Source: Cymodocea nodosa
Taxonomy: Eukaryota; Streptophyta; Magnoliopsida; Alismatales; Cymodoceaceae
Assembly: GCA_036874045.1 (NCBI GenBank)
Contig: JAZBRI010000010.1
Span: 2,128,001 to 2,192,000, forward strand
Direction of reading: 5' to 3'
DNA length: 64,000 nt
How positions within the stretch are numbered: position 1 is the stretch's first letter; each line of letters starts with the position of its first letter. Shown one piece after another: positions 46,620 through 56,483 of the stretch. The notes beneath the pieces were generated by a model. That model was not told where the DNA came from and did no database searches. It saw only the letters and a program-made list of their open reading frames with translations. The position numbers and the translations under genes are program-made.

Positions 46620-47358
46620 AGAACAAAGTATGTCACATAAAGAAGCAATCTATGGTTTGATGCAAAGGCTAATAATCTAGTTGGAAAAATTTAGGAAAGT
46701 GGTTGGAAAAAGGGTTTAAATAATGCATGGTTGATCATTTTGTTTTCTTCAAGAAGTCTTTGTTGGGTTGTGTTATTATTGTTGTACATGTTGGTAATAT
46801 CTTGATGACAAGCAATGATCTAATAGGGATTTCTGAAACAAATATATATATATATATATATATTGAGGAATATTTGAACACGAAGTTTATTGCTAAAGAC
46901 ATGAGAAATCCTAAATACTTTCTTTAATCAAGTTTGCTTATTCTAGGGGAGGAATGGTGTTATCACAAAGAAAATATGCCTTGCATCTATTATAGGAGAT
47001 TGGTCTCTTAGGGTGCAAACATGAGAGCATGTAGGCACAATAGAATCCACCCTTTTAGATGATTACTTAGAGCTACTCATTGATCTAAGCCAATATGGGA
47101 GGTTGATTGGCAAACTTACCTTCTTAAACAATTATATGTCTAGACATTAATTATTGTTGGATTTTACCCTCCTAGTTTATGCATCAACCTAGGAAGGTAC
47201 ATTGAGGAGCCATTTTGGAAAGGTCTAATGAACAAGAAACATCACAATTTAAAAATTAAAGAAATCTCTAATTCTAGATATGTTAAAGATCGCAGTGAAA
47301 GAAAGTCAACCTTTGTTTATTATACATATGTTAAGGGGAACTTGGTGACATAAAGAAG
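46620..47358 (+). pseudogene. Outer copia RT and RNase H, part 1 (interrupted by a nested element)
   Basis: The plus strand reads MVDHFVFFKKSLLGC, with the RT active site degraded to HVGN (VHVGNILMTSND), then FIAKDMRNPKYFL. An AT microsatellite lies at 46842-46863. RNase H starts with YVKDRSERKSTFVYYTYVKG and NLVT, where it is cut at 47358 by the insertion of the element 47359-52315. It resumes at 52321. Confidence 0.82.
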
Positions 47359-47486
47359 TGTTAGAGTTGTGTTTGTTGTTATTTGGGTAAATGAATCCTT
47401 ATATGGATCTTACACTTTATATATATACTTGTATCATTTCTTTCAAGAGTAATACACAAACTCCTTTCTCTTCTCCACCTTTTACA
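47359..47486 (+). repeat. 5' LTR of the nested copia
   Basis: 128 bp, starting TG and ending CA, next to the primer site. A TATATATATAC box-like stretch at about 47416-47428 may be the promoter. Confidence 0.92.
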
Positions 47487-47520
47487 TGGTTTAAGAGCTA
47501 GGTTACGTTTTCCTAGGCTC

Positions 47521-47845
47521 CTAGCCATCATTGTCGTTGTCGTCGCCATCGTCGTAGTCGCGGTCGCTGTCATTGCGGCCGTAGTTGCCGTCGTCGTGGT
47601 TGCATCTGCTGTCGTTGCTGTCGCAGCCATAGTCGTCGCTATTGTAGTAGCCATTGCGATCGTTGTCGTTGCGGCCACCATCGTCGTCGTTGCGATCGCT
47701 GCCACCGTCACTACTATCGAACTGCAACTGCCGTCGCCGTCGCTGTCGGCCATGTTGCAACTGCCACTGCAGCTGTTGTGGTCGCTGCTGTCGTCGGTCA
47801 TGTCGTCGCAGCTGGCCGTGCCGTTGCCGCCAACCTATCTACTGT
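47521..47845. repeat. GC-rich cryptic trinucleotide repeat in the element leader
   Basis: Degenerate (GTC/GTT/GCC)n sequence, for example CGTTGTCGTCGCCATCGTCG, unlike anything else in this AT-rich window. It makes long overlapping low-complexity frames on both strands (valine/alanine, aspartate/asparagine, threonine/alanine) that should not be read as proteins. It lies between the 5' LTR and gag. Confidence 0.8.
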
Positions 47846-47994
47846 TTGTAGATGTCCTCTAGGGCAACACCTTGGATGCTGTGGACTTTGGTGCTGTTGA
47901 CCGGGTTGAAGGGCTCACGTGAGGGGAGGTGTGGCTGTCACCTTGGATGGTGACTAGCAGAAGTAGTTGGGTCAGTTGGAGTTACTGACCTAGT

Positions 47995-48087
47995 GTAGAA
48001 GGTGGCTGTTGAAACCACTGGGGCTGTAGAAGGTGGCTGCTGAAACCATCGGGGTTGTAGAAGGTGGCTGTTGAAACCATCTACAGG
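47995..48087 (+). repeat. Three tandem copies of a 31-bp unit in the leader
   Basis: GTAGAAGGTGGCTGTTGAAA plus CCACTGGGGCT, repeated at 47995, 48026 and 48057 with a few changes and a diverged end in the third copy. Confidence 0.9.
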
Positions 48088-48102
48088 GTCTAGTTTTTGA
48101 CT

Positions 48103-49068
48103 TGATGGTGTTTAGGGACTCTATGATTCGTCCCTTGTCGGGACTATTTGTGAAGCTTAATGAGTTTAACTATCATACATGGTCATTGAGCTTCCTCACC
48201 TTTATAGCTGCTCGGAGGAAGAGTAAGCACCTGACCTAGCCATCGATGGATATCAAGGAGGTAGGGTATGACAACTGGTTTGCTGATGATGCTACTGTAA
48301 TCACTTGGCTAGAGAATAGCATTGAACCGACCGTAGCTAAGAGTGTCATGATGCTTCGCCTGGCCAAATTGATATAAGATACTCTTAGACAAATGTATGT
48401 TGAAGAGAGGAACATCATGAAGGTGTATGATGTTTATGAGTAGATTTTCACACTCAAGATGGGCAGTCAATCTGTATAAGAGTATTATGGGAAGATGAGG
48501 TTCCTCTTTGAGGAGTTGAATGCTTTTCAGCCTTTGACTACTGACTTGACCACACTCTAGAGTTACAGGAACGATCTACAAGTGACTGCATTTTTGTCTA
48601 GTCTCCCTTAGGAGCTAGTCTCTCAGGTCAGGGGACACCTACTAGGGGGAGATACTACACTTGACCTGGGATCTACCTTTGCTCAGGTCCTCTGTATCCT
48701 TAAGGCAGACAATATGACTGTTACAGAGACTTAGGATAGTTTAACTTTGGTAGTAAAGGGGGCATCTAGCTGGTAGGAGAGCCGTCCCAACTTTGTCTTT
48801 AGCCAAGGTGGATTTGGGCGACGTAAGACTCTCTACATTCATTGTGGTAAAGTTAACCACCGTTTTGAGAAGTGTTGGGAGAAATTTGACAAGTCGGCCT
48901 AGGTGAGAGTGGTGATAGAATCTAATAGAAACTTAATTGATGGTGATATCTCTAGAGAGGCTTCTGTGGTGATTACTCAGCAGGAGTATGAGAAGTTGAA
49001 GAGGGCACAAGGCCCTAGTTACACTATTGTGGCTTTCACTTCTAGTATGGTTGTGCGTACGAGTGAGG
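48103..49068 (+). pseudogene. Gag remnant of the nested copia
   Basis: The N-terminus reads PLSGLFVKLNEFNYHTWSLS, the usual copia gag opening, then DNWFADDATVITWLENS, CHGxS-like helical region and a zinc knuckle YIHCGKVNHRFEKCW at about 48832-48880 in which the first cysteine is tyrosine. Stops at about 48235, 48380, 48440, 48477, 48560, 48610, 48733, 48776 and 48900 are mostly TAG at places where glutamine or tryptophan is expected. Confidence 0.85.
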
Positions 49069-52000
49069 CATAATCTTGGATTATCGACTCTGGTGCCTCT
49101 CAGCACATGACAGGTTGTCCTATCATTTTCTCTTGTCTCTAGAAAATTCCAAGTCTCCACAGTATCACTATGGCTGATGGCTGCTCATGCTTGATATTTG
49201 GATGTGGTACTGTTGAGGCCACTGTAGATATTCGACTTGAGAACACCCTTCTTGTCCTTAAATTTTCCGTTAACTTGATTTCAATTAGTGCCGTTACTAC
49301 TCAGTTATCTTGCTTTGTGACATTCTTTCCCTTCCATTGTACCTTTCAGGATTTGCGGACGAGGATGAGAATTGGTTTGAGCCATAAAAGGAGTACTGGG
49401 GAGCATGTACTTGCTCGAGATACACCTTCACGTGGTCTGGCTACCGTGCTATCCTCCACTACTGTGTCGCCTCTTCTCTGACATTGTCGTCTTGGTCACC
49501 CCTCAATCTACAAACTACAGTAGACATTATCGAGGATTGATATTTCTGAGTTTCAATGTGAGTCCTGTCAAGTTGGCAAATATAGTCGTTCTTCTTACCC
49601 CTGTGTCTCTTACAAAGAGTCTTGCTATGTTTGATTTGATTCATTGTGATGTTTGGGGTCCAAGTCGAGTAACTTCCTCAAGAGGTTATCGATATTTTCT
49701 TATGTTAGTTGATGATTTCTTTCGTGTCTGTTGGGTGTACTTATTAAAGGACAGAAAATCTATTGTTACTTCTATTGAAAATTTTCTTTGTGAAATTAAT
49801 ACTCAGTTTTTTACGACTTCGAAATGTCTTTAAATTGATAATGCCAGTGAGTTTGTGAGCTCTCATTTTCAAAACCTTTGCCTTTCCAAGGAGATCCTTC
49901 ACCAGATTACGTGTTCTTACACCTCCCAACAAAACAGGGTGATTGAGAGGAAACATCGTCATTTACTAGATGTCACGTGGACTCTTCTAGTTCACTTGAA
50001 CGTTCCTAAGTATTTTTGGGCTGAAGTTGTTCTTACAGTTACCTACCTTATTAATAAAATGTCTTTTTCTCTTCTTGGGAGAGAGGTTTCTCTACACCGC
50101 CTTTATCTTGATGGAGAATTGTTTCACCTCACTCCTAGAGTATTTGGGTGTATAGTCTATGTTCAAGATCTTAGTCTAAGACTAGACAAGTTTGATGCTC
50201 GTGCCCTCAAGTGTGTGTTTGTTGGGTACTCTAGGACACAAAAGGGATATAGATGTTATCACCCTCCTACAAGACGGTACTTCACTTCTTTTGATGTTAC
50301 CTTTTCGAAGGATCAACCCTATTTTTTGCAACAGGTCAATTCTATCGAGGAGTTTAACACCACTAGTCTTCTATTGCCTTATCTTACTCTTGATGACAGA
50401 CATGTGGAGGAGACCCCCGACATAGTTGGGGTGGATAATGTGGTTGTAGACAAACCTATGCAGGTGTATCAAAGGCGACAACGACTCGAGGCTATCTCTG
50501 TGGCTTCACCAATGATTGCCTTAGATGTAGATCCTACTACCACCTTAGATGAATTGCCGATTGCTCTTCGTAAAGGTATACGCTCTTTTATACAACACCC
50601 CATCTCCTGATTTATTTCTTATGATCACCTTACCTTCTCCTACTGCAATTTTGCTCTATCTGTCATGTTTAAGGGTGTACCTAAGACATACCAGAAAGCT
50701 TTATAATGTCCTTTTTGGAAACAAGCCATGGATCAGGAGATGCAAGCCTTGTGGTCACGAGGTATGTGGGAGCTGGTTCTTTGCCCTTCTGATGCCAATC
50801 TAGTATCTTGCAAATGGGTTTTCACTGTGAAGTTCAAACTAGATGGTATAGTGGAGAGACACAAGACACGATTTGTGGTTAGGGGCTTCACTCAAGAATA
50901 TGGGGTTGATTATGCTGAAACTTTCTTTTCAGTGGCTCGCCTCAATTCTATTAGAGTATTACTATCTGTGGCTATTAACAAGGATTGGGAGCTTCACCAG
51001 CTTGATGTAAAGAATGCTTTCTTATATGGAGATTTGGTTGAGGAGGTGTATATGACATAACCCCTAGGGTATACCAGGCAGGGAGGCCAATTGGTGTGCA
51101 GACTGAAGAAAGCGATTTATAGGCTGAAGCAGAGTCCACGAGCTTGGTTTGAGAGGTTTAGTGGTGTCTTGTTCAACAGTGGTTTCCAGAGATGTGCAGT
51201 TGATCATTCAGTGTTCATTCATAAGTCTGCACGAGGATACATTGTTCTAGCAATTTATGTTGATGATCAAGAGGGGATCATCAGAATCAAGGAGCATTTA
51301 GGCACGGTATTTGAAATAAAAGACCTAGGGCGTCCAAGGTATTTTCTAGGAGTGGAGTTTGCATACTCTAAGGGGAGGATGATGTTGTCACAGAAGAAAT
51401 ATACTCTTGACTTGTTGACAGAAATAAGGATGTTGGAGTGTAAACCAAATGCTACACCCCTATTGAGCAAAACCCCCCCTTCTGGGATTCGTCATTAGAA
51501 GAGATGTTAGATCCTATGAGCTATCGCAGATTAGTGGGTAAACTCATTTATCTCATCATTACCAGGCCTGACATTGGATATACTGTGGGACTACTTAGTC
51601 AATTTATGCACTAACCTAGAAGTGTACATTGGCAGGGAGCTTTGTGAGTGCTTGCGTACATTAAGGGAGCTCTAGGGAAAGGTCTATTGTATCAACGTTG
51701 TGGACATTTGTAGGTTGAAGCATTTTCAAATGCTGACTTTGCTAGAGACAAAGGAGATAGGAAGTCCACCTCTGGGTATCTAACTTATGTAAGGGGGAAC
51801 TTGGTCACCTAGAGGAGCAAGAAGCAAAGTGTGGTCTCCTGCTCTAGTGCCGAGGTTGAGTATAGAGTCATGAGGTTCACAAGATGTGAGATAGTGTGGC
51901 CCAATTCCTTTTTAGGGGAACTTGAGGTGACAATTGATGGGGCGATGACTATATACTGTGACAATCAATCTACCATATATATTGCTAAGAATGAGACTTT

Positions 52001-52190
52001 TCATAAGCACACGAAGCACATTGAGATTGATTGCCACTATATGAGGAATTTGGTCACTAGAGGAGTTGCTTGTACTCTACATATCCCTTCTTTTGAAGAA
52101 TGGGTTGATATTCTAACTAAGGCTTTGAGTTACAAAACTTTCAATTATCTATGTAACAAACTGGGTCTAGTTAACATATACTCTTCAACT
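49069..52190 (+). pseudogene. Pol remnant of the nested copia
   Basis: Protease WIIDSGASQHMTG at about 49078-49116 keeps the catalytic aspartate. The integrase core keeps D in HCDVWGP (about 49650), D in IDNASEF and E in RVIERKHRHL. The C-terminal domain reads VFVGYSRTQKGYR. The linker and RT frame at 50728-51498 reads KWVFTVKFKLDG, LDVKNAFLYGDL and YVDD, but the residues usually after YVDD are missing by an in-frame deletion, and QEGIIRIKEHL follows at once. RNase H ends at 51831-52190 with IYCDNQSTIYIAKN and VDILTKALS. Several stops and frameshifts. Confidence 0.87.
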
Positions 52191-52199
52191 TGAGGGGAG

Positions 52200-52315
52200 T
52201 GTTAGAGTTGTGTTTGCTATTATTTAGGTAAATGGATCCTACCATTTATATATATACTTATATTCTTTCTTTTAAGAGTAATACACAAACTCTTTTCTCT
52301 TCTCCACCTCTCACA
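52200..52315 (+). repeat. 3' LTR of the nested copia
   Basis: 116 bp, matching the 5' LTR with substitutions and a deletion of a few bases around 52236. It directly follows the polypurine tract. Confidence 0.92.
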
Positions 52316-52320
52316 AGAAG

Positions 52321-52700
52321 AACTAAACAAAATGTGGTTTTCAAATCAAGTGTTAAAGTAGAATATAGATCTATGAGACAAACAACCTATAGGATGATGT
52401 GGATTAAATCTTTCCTAATGGAATCAAGCTTTGGTGTTGAGACTTCTATGAAGATGCATTGTGGTAATTAAATTGCAATGTTCATTACTAACAATCTAAC
52501 ATTTTACGAGAGAACAAAATATGTTGAAATAGATCATGATTATGTCAAAGATATAGTGATGTGTTAAATCATATCAACTCCTTACACATAATCCTTTCAA
52601 CAATTGGCTAATGTCTTTATTGAAGGATTGAGCATTGAGACCTTTAATGTGCTTTATAACTAATTAGACATGATTGATATGAAGACAAACTACTCGGAAT
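52321..52700 (+). pseudogene. Outer copia RNase H, part 2
   Basis: Continues the RNase H domain interrupted at 47358: RTKQNVVFKSSVKVEYRSMR, METSMKMHC-like sequence, NNLTFYERTKYVEIDHDYVK and an IEGLSIETF tail, with stops. Removing 47359-52315 and one copy of AGAAG brings the two halves together at the right place in the domain. Confidence 0.85.
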
Positions 52701-52775
52701 TGGGGTATCATTAAATAGTTAAGACTCCTTGTGTTACTAACGTAGCAGCACCTTTGTGACGCTCTTTGATAGACA

Positions 52776-53393
52776 TGTTAGGATCGGTAGACTCACCAGA
52801 AGGGGGGTGAATGGTGAATGTGTGTAATTTTTTAAAATTTTTTGATTTTTGAATCGAATAATTCAACAGAAAGGAAATGAGATGAAACTAAACAAATGCA
52901 AAACAGTAAAGAAAGGTAACACAACAAATTTTAGGTGGTTCACCAATTTGGTTAGTCCACCCCCAAGATTCACTAAATGTTTCAACACTTACACACTTGC
53001 TTTCAGGTCAAAGCAAAAGCCAACTATACAGAAGTTTTCAGGTATAAACTTCAGTAAACCAACCTTTAGAGTTTTTAGGTCGAAACTCAAACCAATAACT
53101 GAATGTAGCTTTCATGTTGAAGTCACGAACCAACAGCTTGAGTCTTTCAATCAGAGTTTTGATGCATAGAGTTTTTTCTGCAGTAGATCTTTAAAATATG
53201 CTTCACTGTTTGTAGAATTAAGTGTAATTGAAATTGGGGTGTAGCTCACTGTATATGGTATATACGTTATCTCTGTATTTTCCTCTCTTAAACTCCTCAT
53301 ATTTATACCAAAGGTATAACGATCATATTTTTCTTTCAATGGATGTATTATGCTGTACTTGGTAAATAATCAGACTTAAATATGGTAAGTTAC
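52776..53393 (-). repeat. Outer left LTR, truncated at its right end
   Basis: Starts TGTTAGGATCGG as the middle LTR does, and ends at GTAAGTTACC where it joins gag sequence. It retains a TATA box on the minus strand (TATAAATA, 53307-53300), which the middle LTR lacks. Its 53150-53393 part is also present in the right LTR, so the two outer pieces overlap by about 235 bp. Confidence 0.88.
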
Positions 53394-54464
53394 CTCTTCA
53401 AAATCATCATGACTGTTTATGTCTAAATCATCATGTTCATTTTCTGAACTAAAGGAAGAAGAGCATATCTCTTGTGCTGCAAAACACACATTGGTTGCAG
53501 CTTCATCTTCAAAATCTGATGAACAGCTTGAAGAGTTACTATCATCCCATGTAGCTTTGAGAGCCATGTTCTTTTTGTCTTTCAATCTCTTCTTTTTATC
53601 TTCTTGATTCTTTTCTGTCTGAAATGGACAAAAGGTCTGTATGTGCTCTTGTCTTTTACATTTGAAATATGTAGGGATAGTTCTTTTAGAGGAGTTGAGC
53701 TTATTCTTTTTCTTCATGAACTTTTTGAAGTTCCTTGCCAGCAACATGATCTTATCATCATCTGAGTTTGGAGCTTCTTCTGTAGATGGAAATGCTATTT
53801 TCTTTTTCTTTTTAGCTTTATTTTCAATAGCTCATTCTTGCTCTTTCCAATCATTCATCTGAACTTTGTGGGCTAGAAGATTGTCCAACAGTTCTTCAAC
53901 TGTGTAGTTATTGAGATCCTTGGAATCTTGAATAGATGTAGACTTCTGTTTCCACTCAACAGTTAAGTTCCTTAGGATCTTCTGTACCTATTCACGTGAA
54001 GAGAATTTCTTTCCCAAGCCTTTTAAACTGTTAATGATTTCAGTAAATCTTGAAAATATTTTAGTTATGTTTTCATTATCATTCACTTTAAACAGTTCTA
54101 GTTTTCTCAACAGGATACTGATTTTTGTATCCTTAACTTGGGTTGTACCTTTGTGAGTAACTTGAAGAATTTTCCAAGCCTCATGAGCAAACTTACATGC
54201 AGATACTTTATTATATTGATCAACAGTTAATGTACAATAAATGACATTCAGCCCTCTAGCATCCAACTGGATGAGTTTCTCATCCTTCTAAGACTAATTC
54301 ATAACATCACTGGTTGAAAGTGTAGTTCCAAGAACAATAATCTTCCAGAGTTTAACATCAGAATTCCTAAGGAATCATTCCATTCTATTCTTCCAATAGT
54401 TATAATTGGAACCATCGAATAGAGGAGGTCTGTGGATGTTTTGTCCCTCAGCAAATTGAGCCAT
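53394..54464 (-). pseudogene. Copia gag remnant
   Basis: The ATG at 54464 starts an AQFAEGQNIHRPPLFDGSNY-type gag, like the one at 28119. The frame 54266-53988 continues with YNKVSACKFAHEAWKILQVT. The zinc-knuckle frame 53747-53376 reads YFKCKRQEHIQTFC, with tyrosine for the first cysteine as in the related element. Gag is cut off at 53394 by the junction to the left LTR. Confidence 0.82.
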
Positions 54465-54501
54465 AAATCTAGATGGTTAAATCTTATGAAGGATTAACCA
54501 A

Positions 54502-54513
54502 ACTCTGATACCA
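54502..54513 (-). promoter_or_regulatory. Primer binding site
   Basis: The minus strand reads TGGTATCAGAGT two bases after the middle LTR, one change from the initiator tRNA-Met site. Confidence 0.85.
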
Positions 54514-54515
54514 AT

Positions 54516-56087
54516 TGTTAGGATCGGTAGACTCACTCGAGGGGGGTGAATGTGTGTAATTTTTTAAAATCTTTTGATTTTTGAATCAAATGATTCAACA
54601 AAAATGAAATGAGATGAAACTAAACGAATGCAAAGCAGTAAAGAAAGGTAACATATAGCAAATTTTAGGTGGTTCACCAACTTGGCTAGTTCACCCCCAA
54701 GATTCACTTGGGCTTCACTAAGTGTTTCAATACTTACACACTTGTTTTTAGGTTAAAGCAAGAACTAACTACACAGAAGTTTTTAGGTATAAACTTCAGT
54801 AAACCAACTTCTAGAGTTGTCAGGTCGAAACTCAAACCAACAACTGAATGTAGCTTTCAGGTTGAAGCCACAAACCAATAGGTTGAGTCTTTCAATCAGA
54901 GTTTTGATGCACAGAGCTTTTTCTACATTAGATCTTTAAAGTATAGTTATAAAAATAACTTACCGAAAAACATCCATAACTTATTGATTCATCACTCATA
55001 TTCTGTTATCTGAGTCACGTGAGGATTTTAAGTTGCTCACGTGTAATGTCAAGTGTTCGGAGTTTTGTATTTAACTTACCGAAAGGAGCTCCTGACTTTC
55101 GGATAGTTAACTTTTTTTTAAGTCTCCGACAGCTGTCCCTTTAAATCTACACGTGTATAAAATTATAACTTAAGTTTCGGATAGTTAATAATGTAACTCA
55201 TCGAAACCTTCCCATTTTTTGGATAGTTATCTTTCTAACTCTCCGAAAACTCTTTTGAACATCTTTTTAGAATTCTGCATGTGAGAAATTTACTGACTTA
55301 AGTTTCGGATGGTTAAACCGTAACTCACCGAAACTCTCTTGAGATATCGGATAGTTATCTTTCTAACTCTTCGAAAACTTAAATGATCTTCTTTCTGGAA
55401 TTCTACATGTGGCAATTTCAATAACTTAAGTTTCGGATAGTTAAACTGTAACTTACCGAAACTCTCTTTGAAATTTCGGATAGTTATTTAACTCTCCGAT
55501 TTTTCTTTTTAAGCTTTCAACTACAGACTTCTCCATTTTGCATGTGCGTAATAAGATGACTTAAGTTCCGGAAAGTTATACCTGTAACTCTCCGAAAAAC
55601 TCGAACAGTTATCTAACTCTCCGAAAGAAAACTCAGATAGTTATCTAACTCTTTGAAAAAAAGTCCTTTAAGATTCTGTTTTGTATTTCTGCACGTGGTT
55701 GATTGAATGTCTTAAGTTTCGGATAGTTAGCCTTTCTAACTTTCCGAATTTCCTTTTTCTTTCGAATAGTTAACTCCATAACTCTCCGATCATTCAATCA
55801 ACTTAACTGTCTGATTAAATAACTCTTCGAAGGCTTTGTAAAATCGGATAGTTATCCTTCTAACTGTCCGATGGACTTGCTGCTGTTTTACTCTTCGGAT
55901 ACTTGAACCTGTAACTGTCCGATTTTCCTGTAACTTTAAGGCAATATCATCTGGAACCTTCTCCATCTGTTCGTCTGCTTGGAATTTGTTCTATCTGCCT
56001 TCTGATCTAATGCTACATTGACTTAACTGAAATACAATATGTTTACTCACATAGGTTTTGCATTATCAAAATACTCAGGTTCTAACA
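54516..56087 (-). repeat. Middle LTR with G-box and hairpin array, promoter region deleted
   Basis: 1,572 bp, from TGTTAGGATCGG to TTCTAACA. Compared with the right LTR it lacks about 248 bp (the equivalent of 58410-58657), including the TATA-box region. Between about 54960 and 55930 it is built from repeated units, each starting near CTTAAGTTTCGGATAGTTA, carrying paired inverted repeats and often a CACGTG. Intact CACGTG occurs at 55016, 55038, 55150 and 55692. Confidence 0.9.
54960..55930. promoter_or_regulatory. Tandem array of inverted repeats and G-boxes in the LTR U3
   Basis: A clear example is 55430-55462: GTTTCGG pairs perfectly with CCGAAAC, and AGTTA pairs with TAACT, around a 5-base loop. 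About a dozen such motifs, alternating TTCGGATAGTTA and TAACTnnCCGAA, follow each other. Units of roughly 125-150 bp are separated by (T/C)TGCACGTG-like segments. On the element's own strand the array lies upstream of the promoter, where an enhancer would be. The function is inferred; the structure is seen. Confidence 0.65.
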
Positions 56088-56483
56088 ATTTCTTCCTTTT
56101 TGATAATGATAAAAACCTTTACATTTATTTACATGTATTTCACTCCCTAGTGTATTTCTATACATTCAGTCACATAGAGAACTAAATAAAATAGAAATTT
56201 ATCAAGACTATACTGACGTGGAGGGATTCCTCCCCTTGACTTTGTGCTGTCTTCTCCCCCTATCTGTGTGTTGAGTTTTTCTTCACCTTTTAATAATTCT
56301 CTTTCAGTTCTTGCTGGAAATACTGTAACTAACCATATATTTCACTAATTTTCAAATTCTTCTCTTCCTTTTTGTCATTATATAAAAAGGTGAGGACTAT
56401 AAAACTGATATTGAATATATCCTACACGAGCAAGTTAGCAGAAAACAAGCTCTCCTATGGTGAGCTTGATGAAGAAAAAATAT

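Larger units (their letters stand above)
47359..52315 (+). mobile_element. Complete Ty1/copia element nested in an older copia, AGAAG target duplication
   Basis: The element is 4,957 bp long. LTRs lie at 47359-47486 (128 bp) and 52200-52315 (116 bp), both TGTTAGAGTTGTGTTT...CA, flanked by AGAAG at 47354-47358 and 52316-52320. The primer site TGGTTTAAGAGC (47487-47498) is a decayed tRNA-Met site. The polypurine tract TGAGGGGAG is at 52191-52199. An unusual GC-rich leader (47500-48100) precedes gag. Gag, protease, integrase, RT and RNase H are in order on the plus strand but hold about a dozen or more stops, mostly TAG. It is the only near-complete LTR element here lying in the sense direction of RAD50. 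Confidence 0.95.

Noticed and set aside
47379-47862. Four overlapping frames on both strands, rich in V/A, D/N, T/A and R/S/C
   Set aside because: All come from the GC-rich trinucleotide repeat in a retrotransposon leader. Open frames on both strands show it is composition, not coding.
49405-49833. Reading the pol frames here as an endogenous virus
   Set aside because: The order integrase before RT, LTR sizes and tRNA-Met primer sites identify Ty1/copia retrotransposons. No envelope or movement gene is present.
54960-55930. Regularly spaced repeats reminiscent of a CRISPR array
   Set aside because: The repeats are imperfect inverted motifs inside LTRs of a plant retrotransposon, the spacing is uneven, the spacers are themselves related, and no cas-like gene exists.
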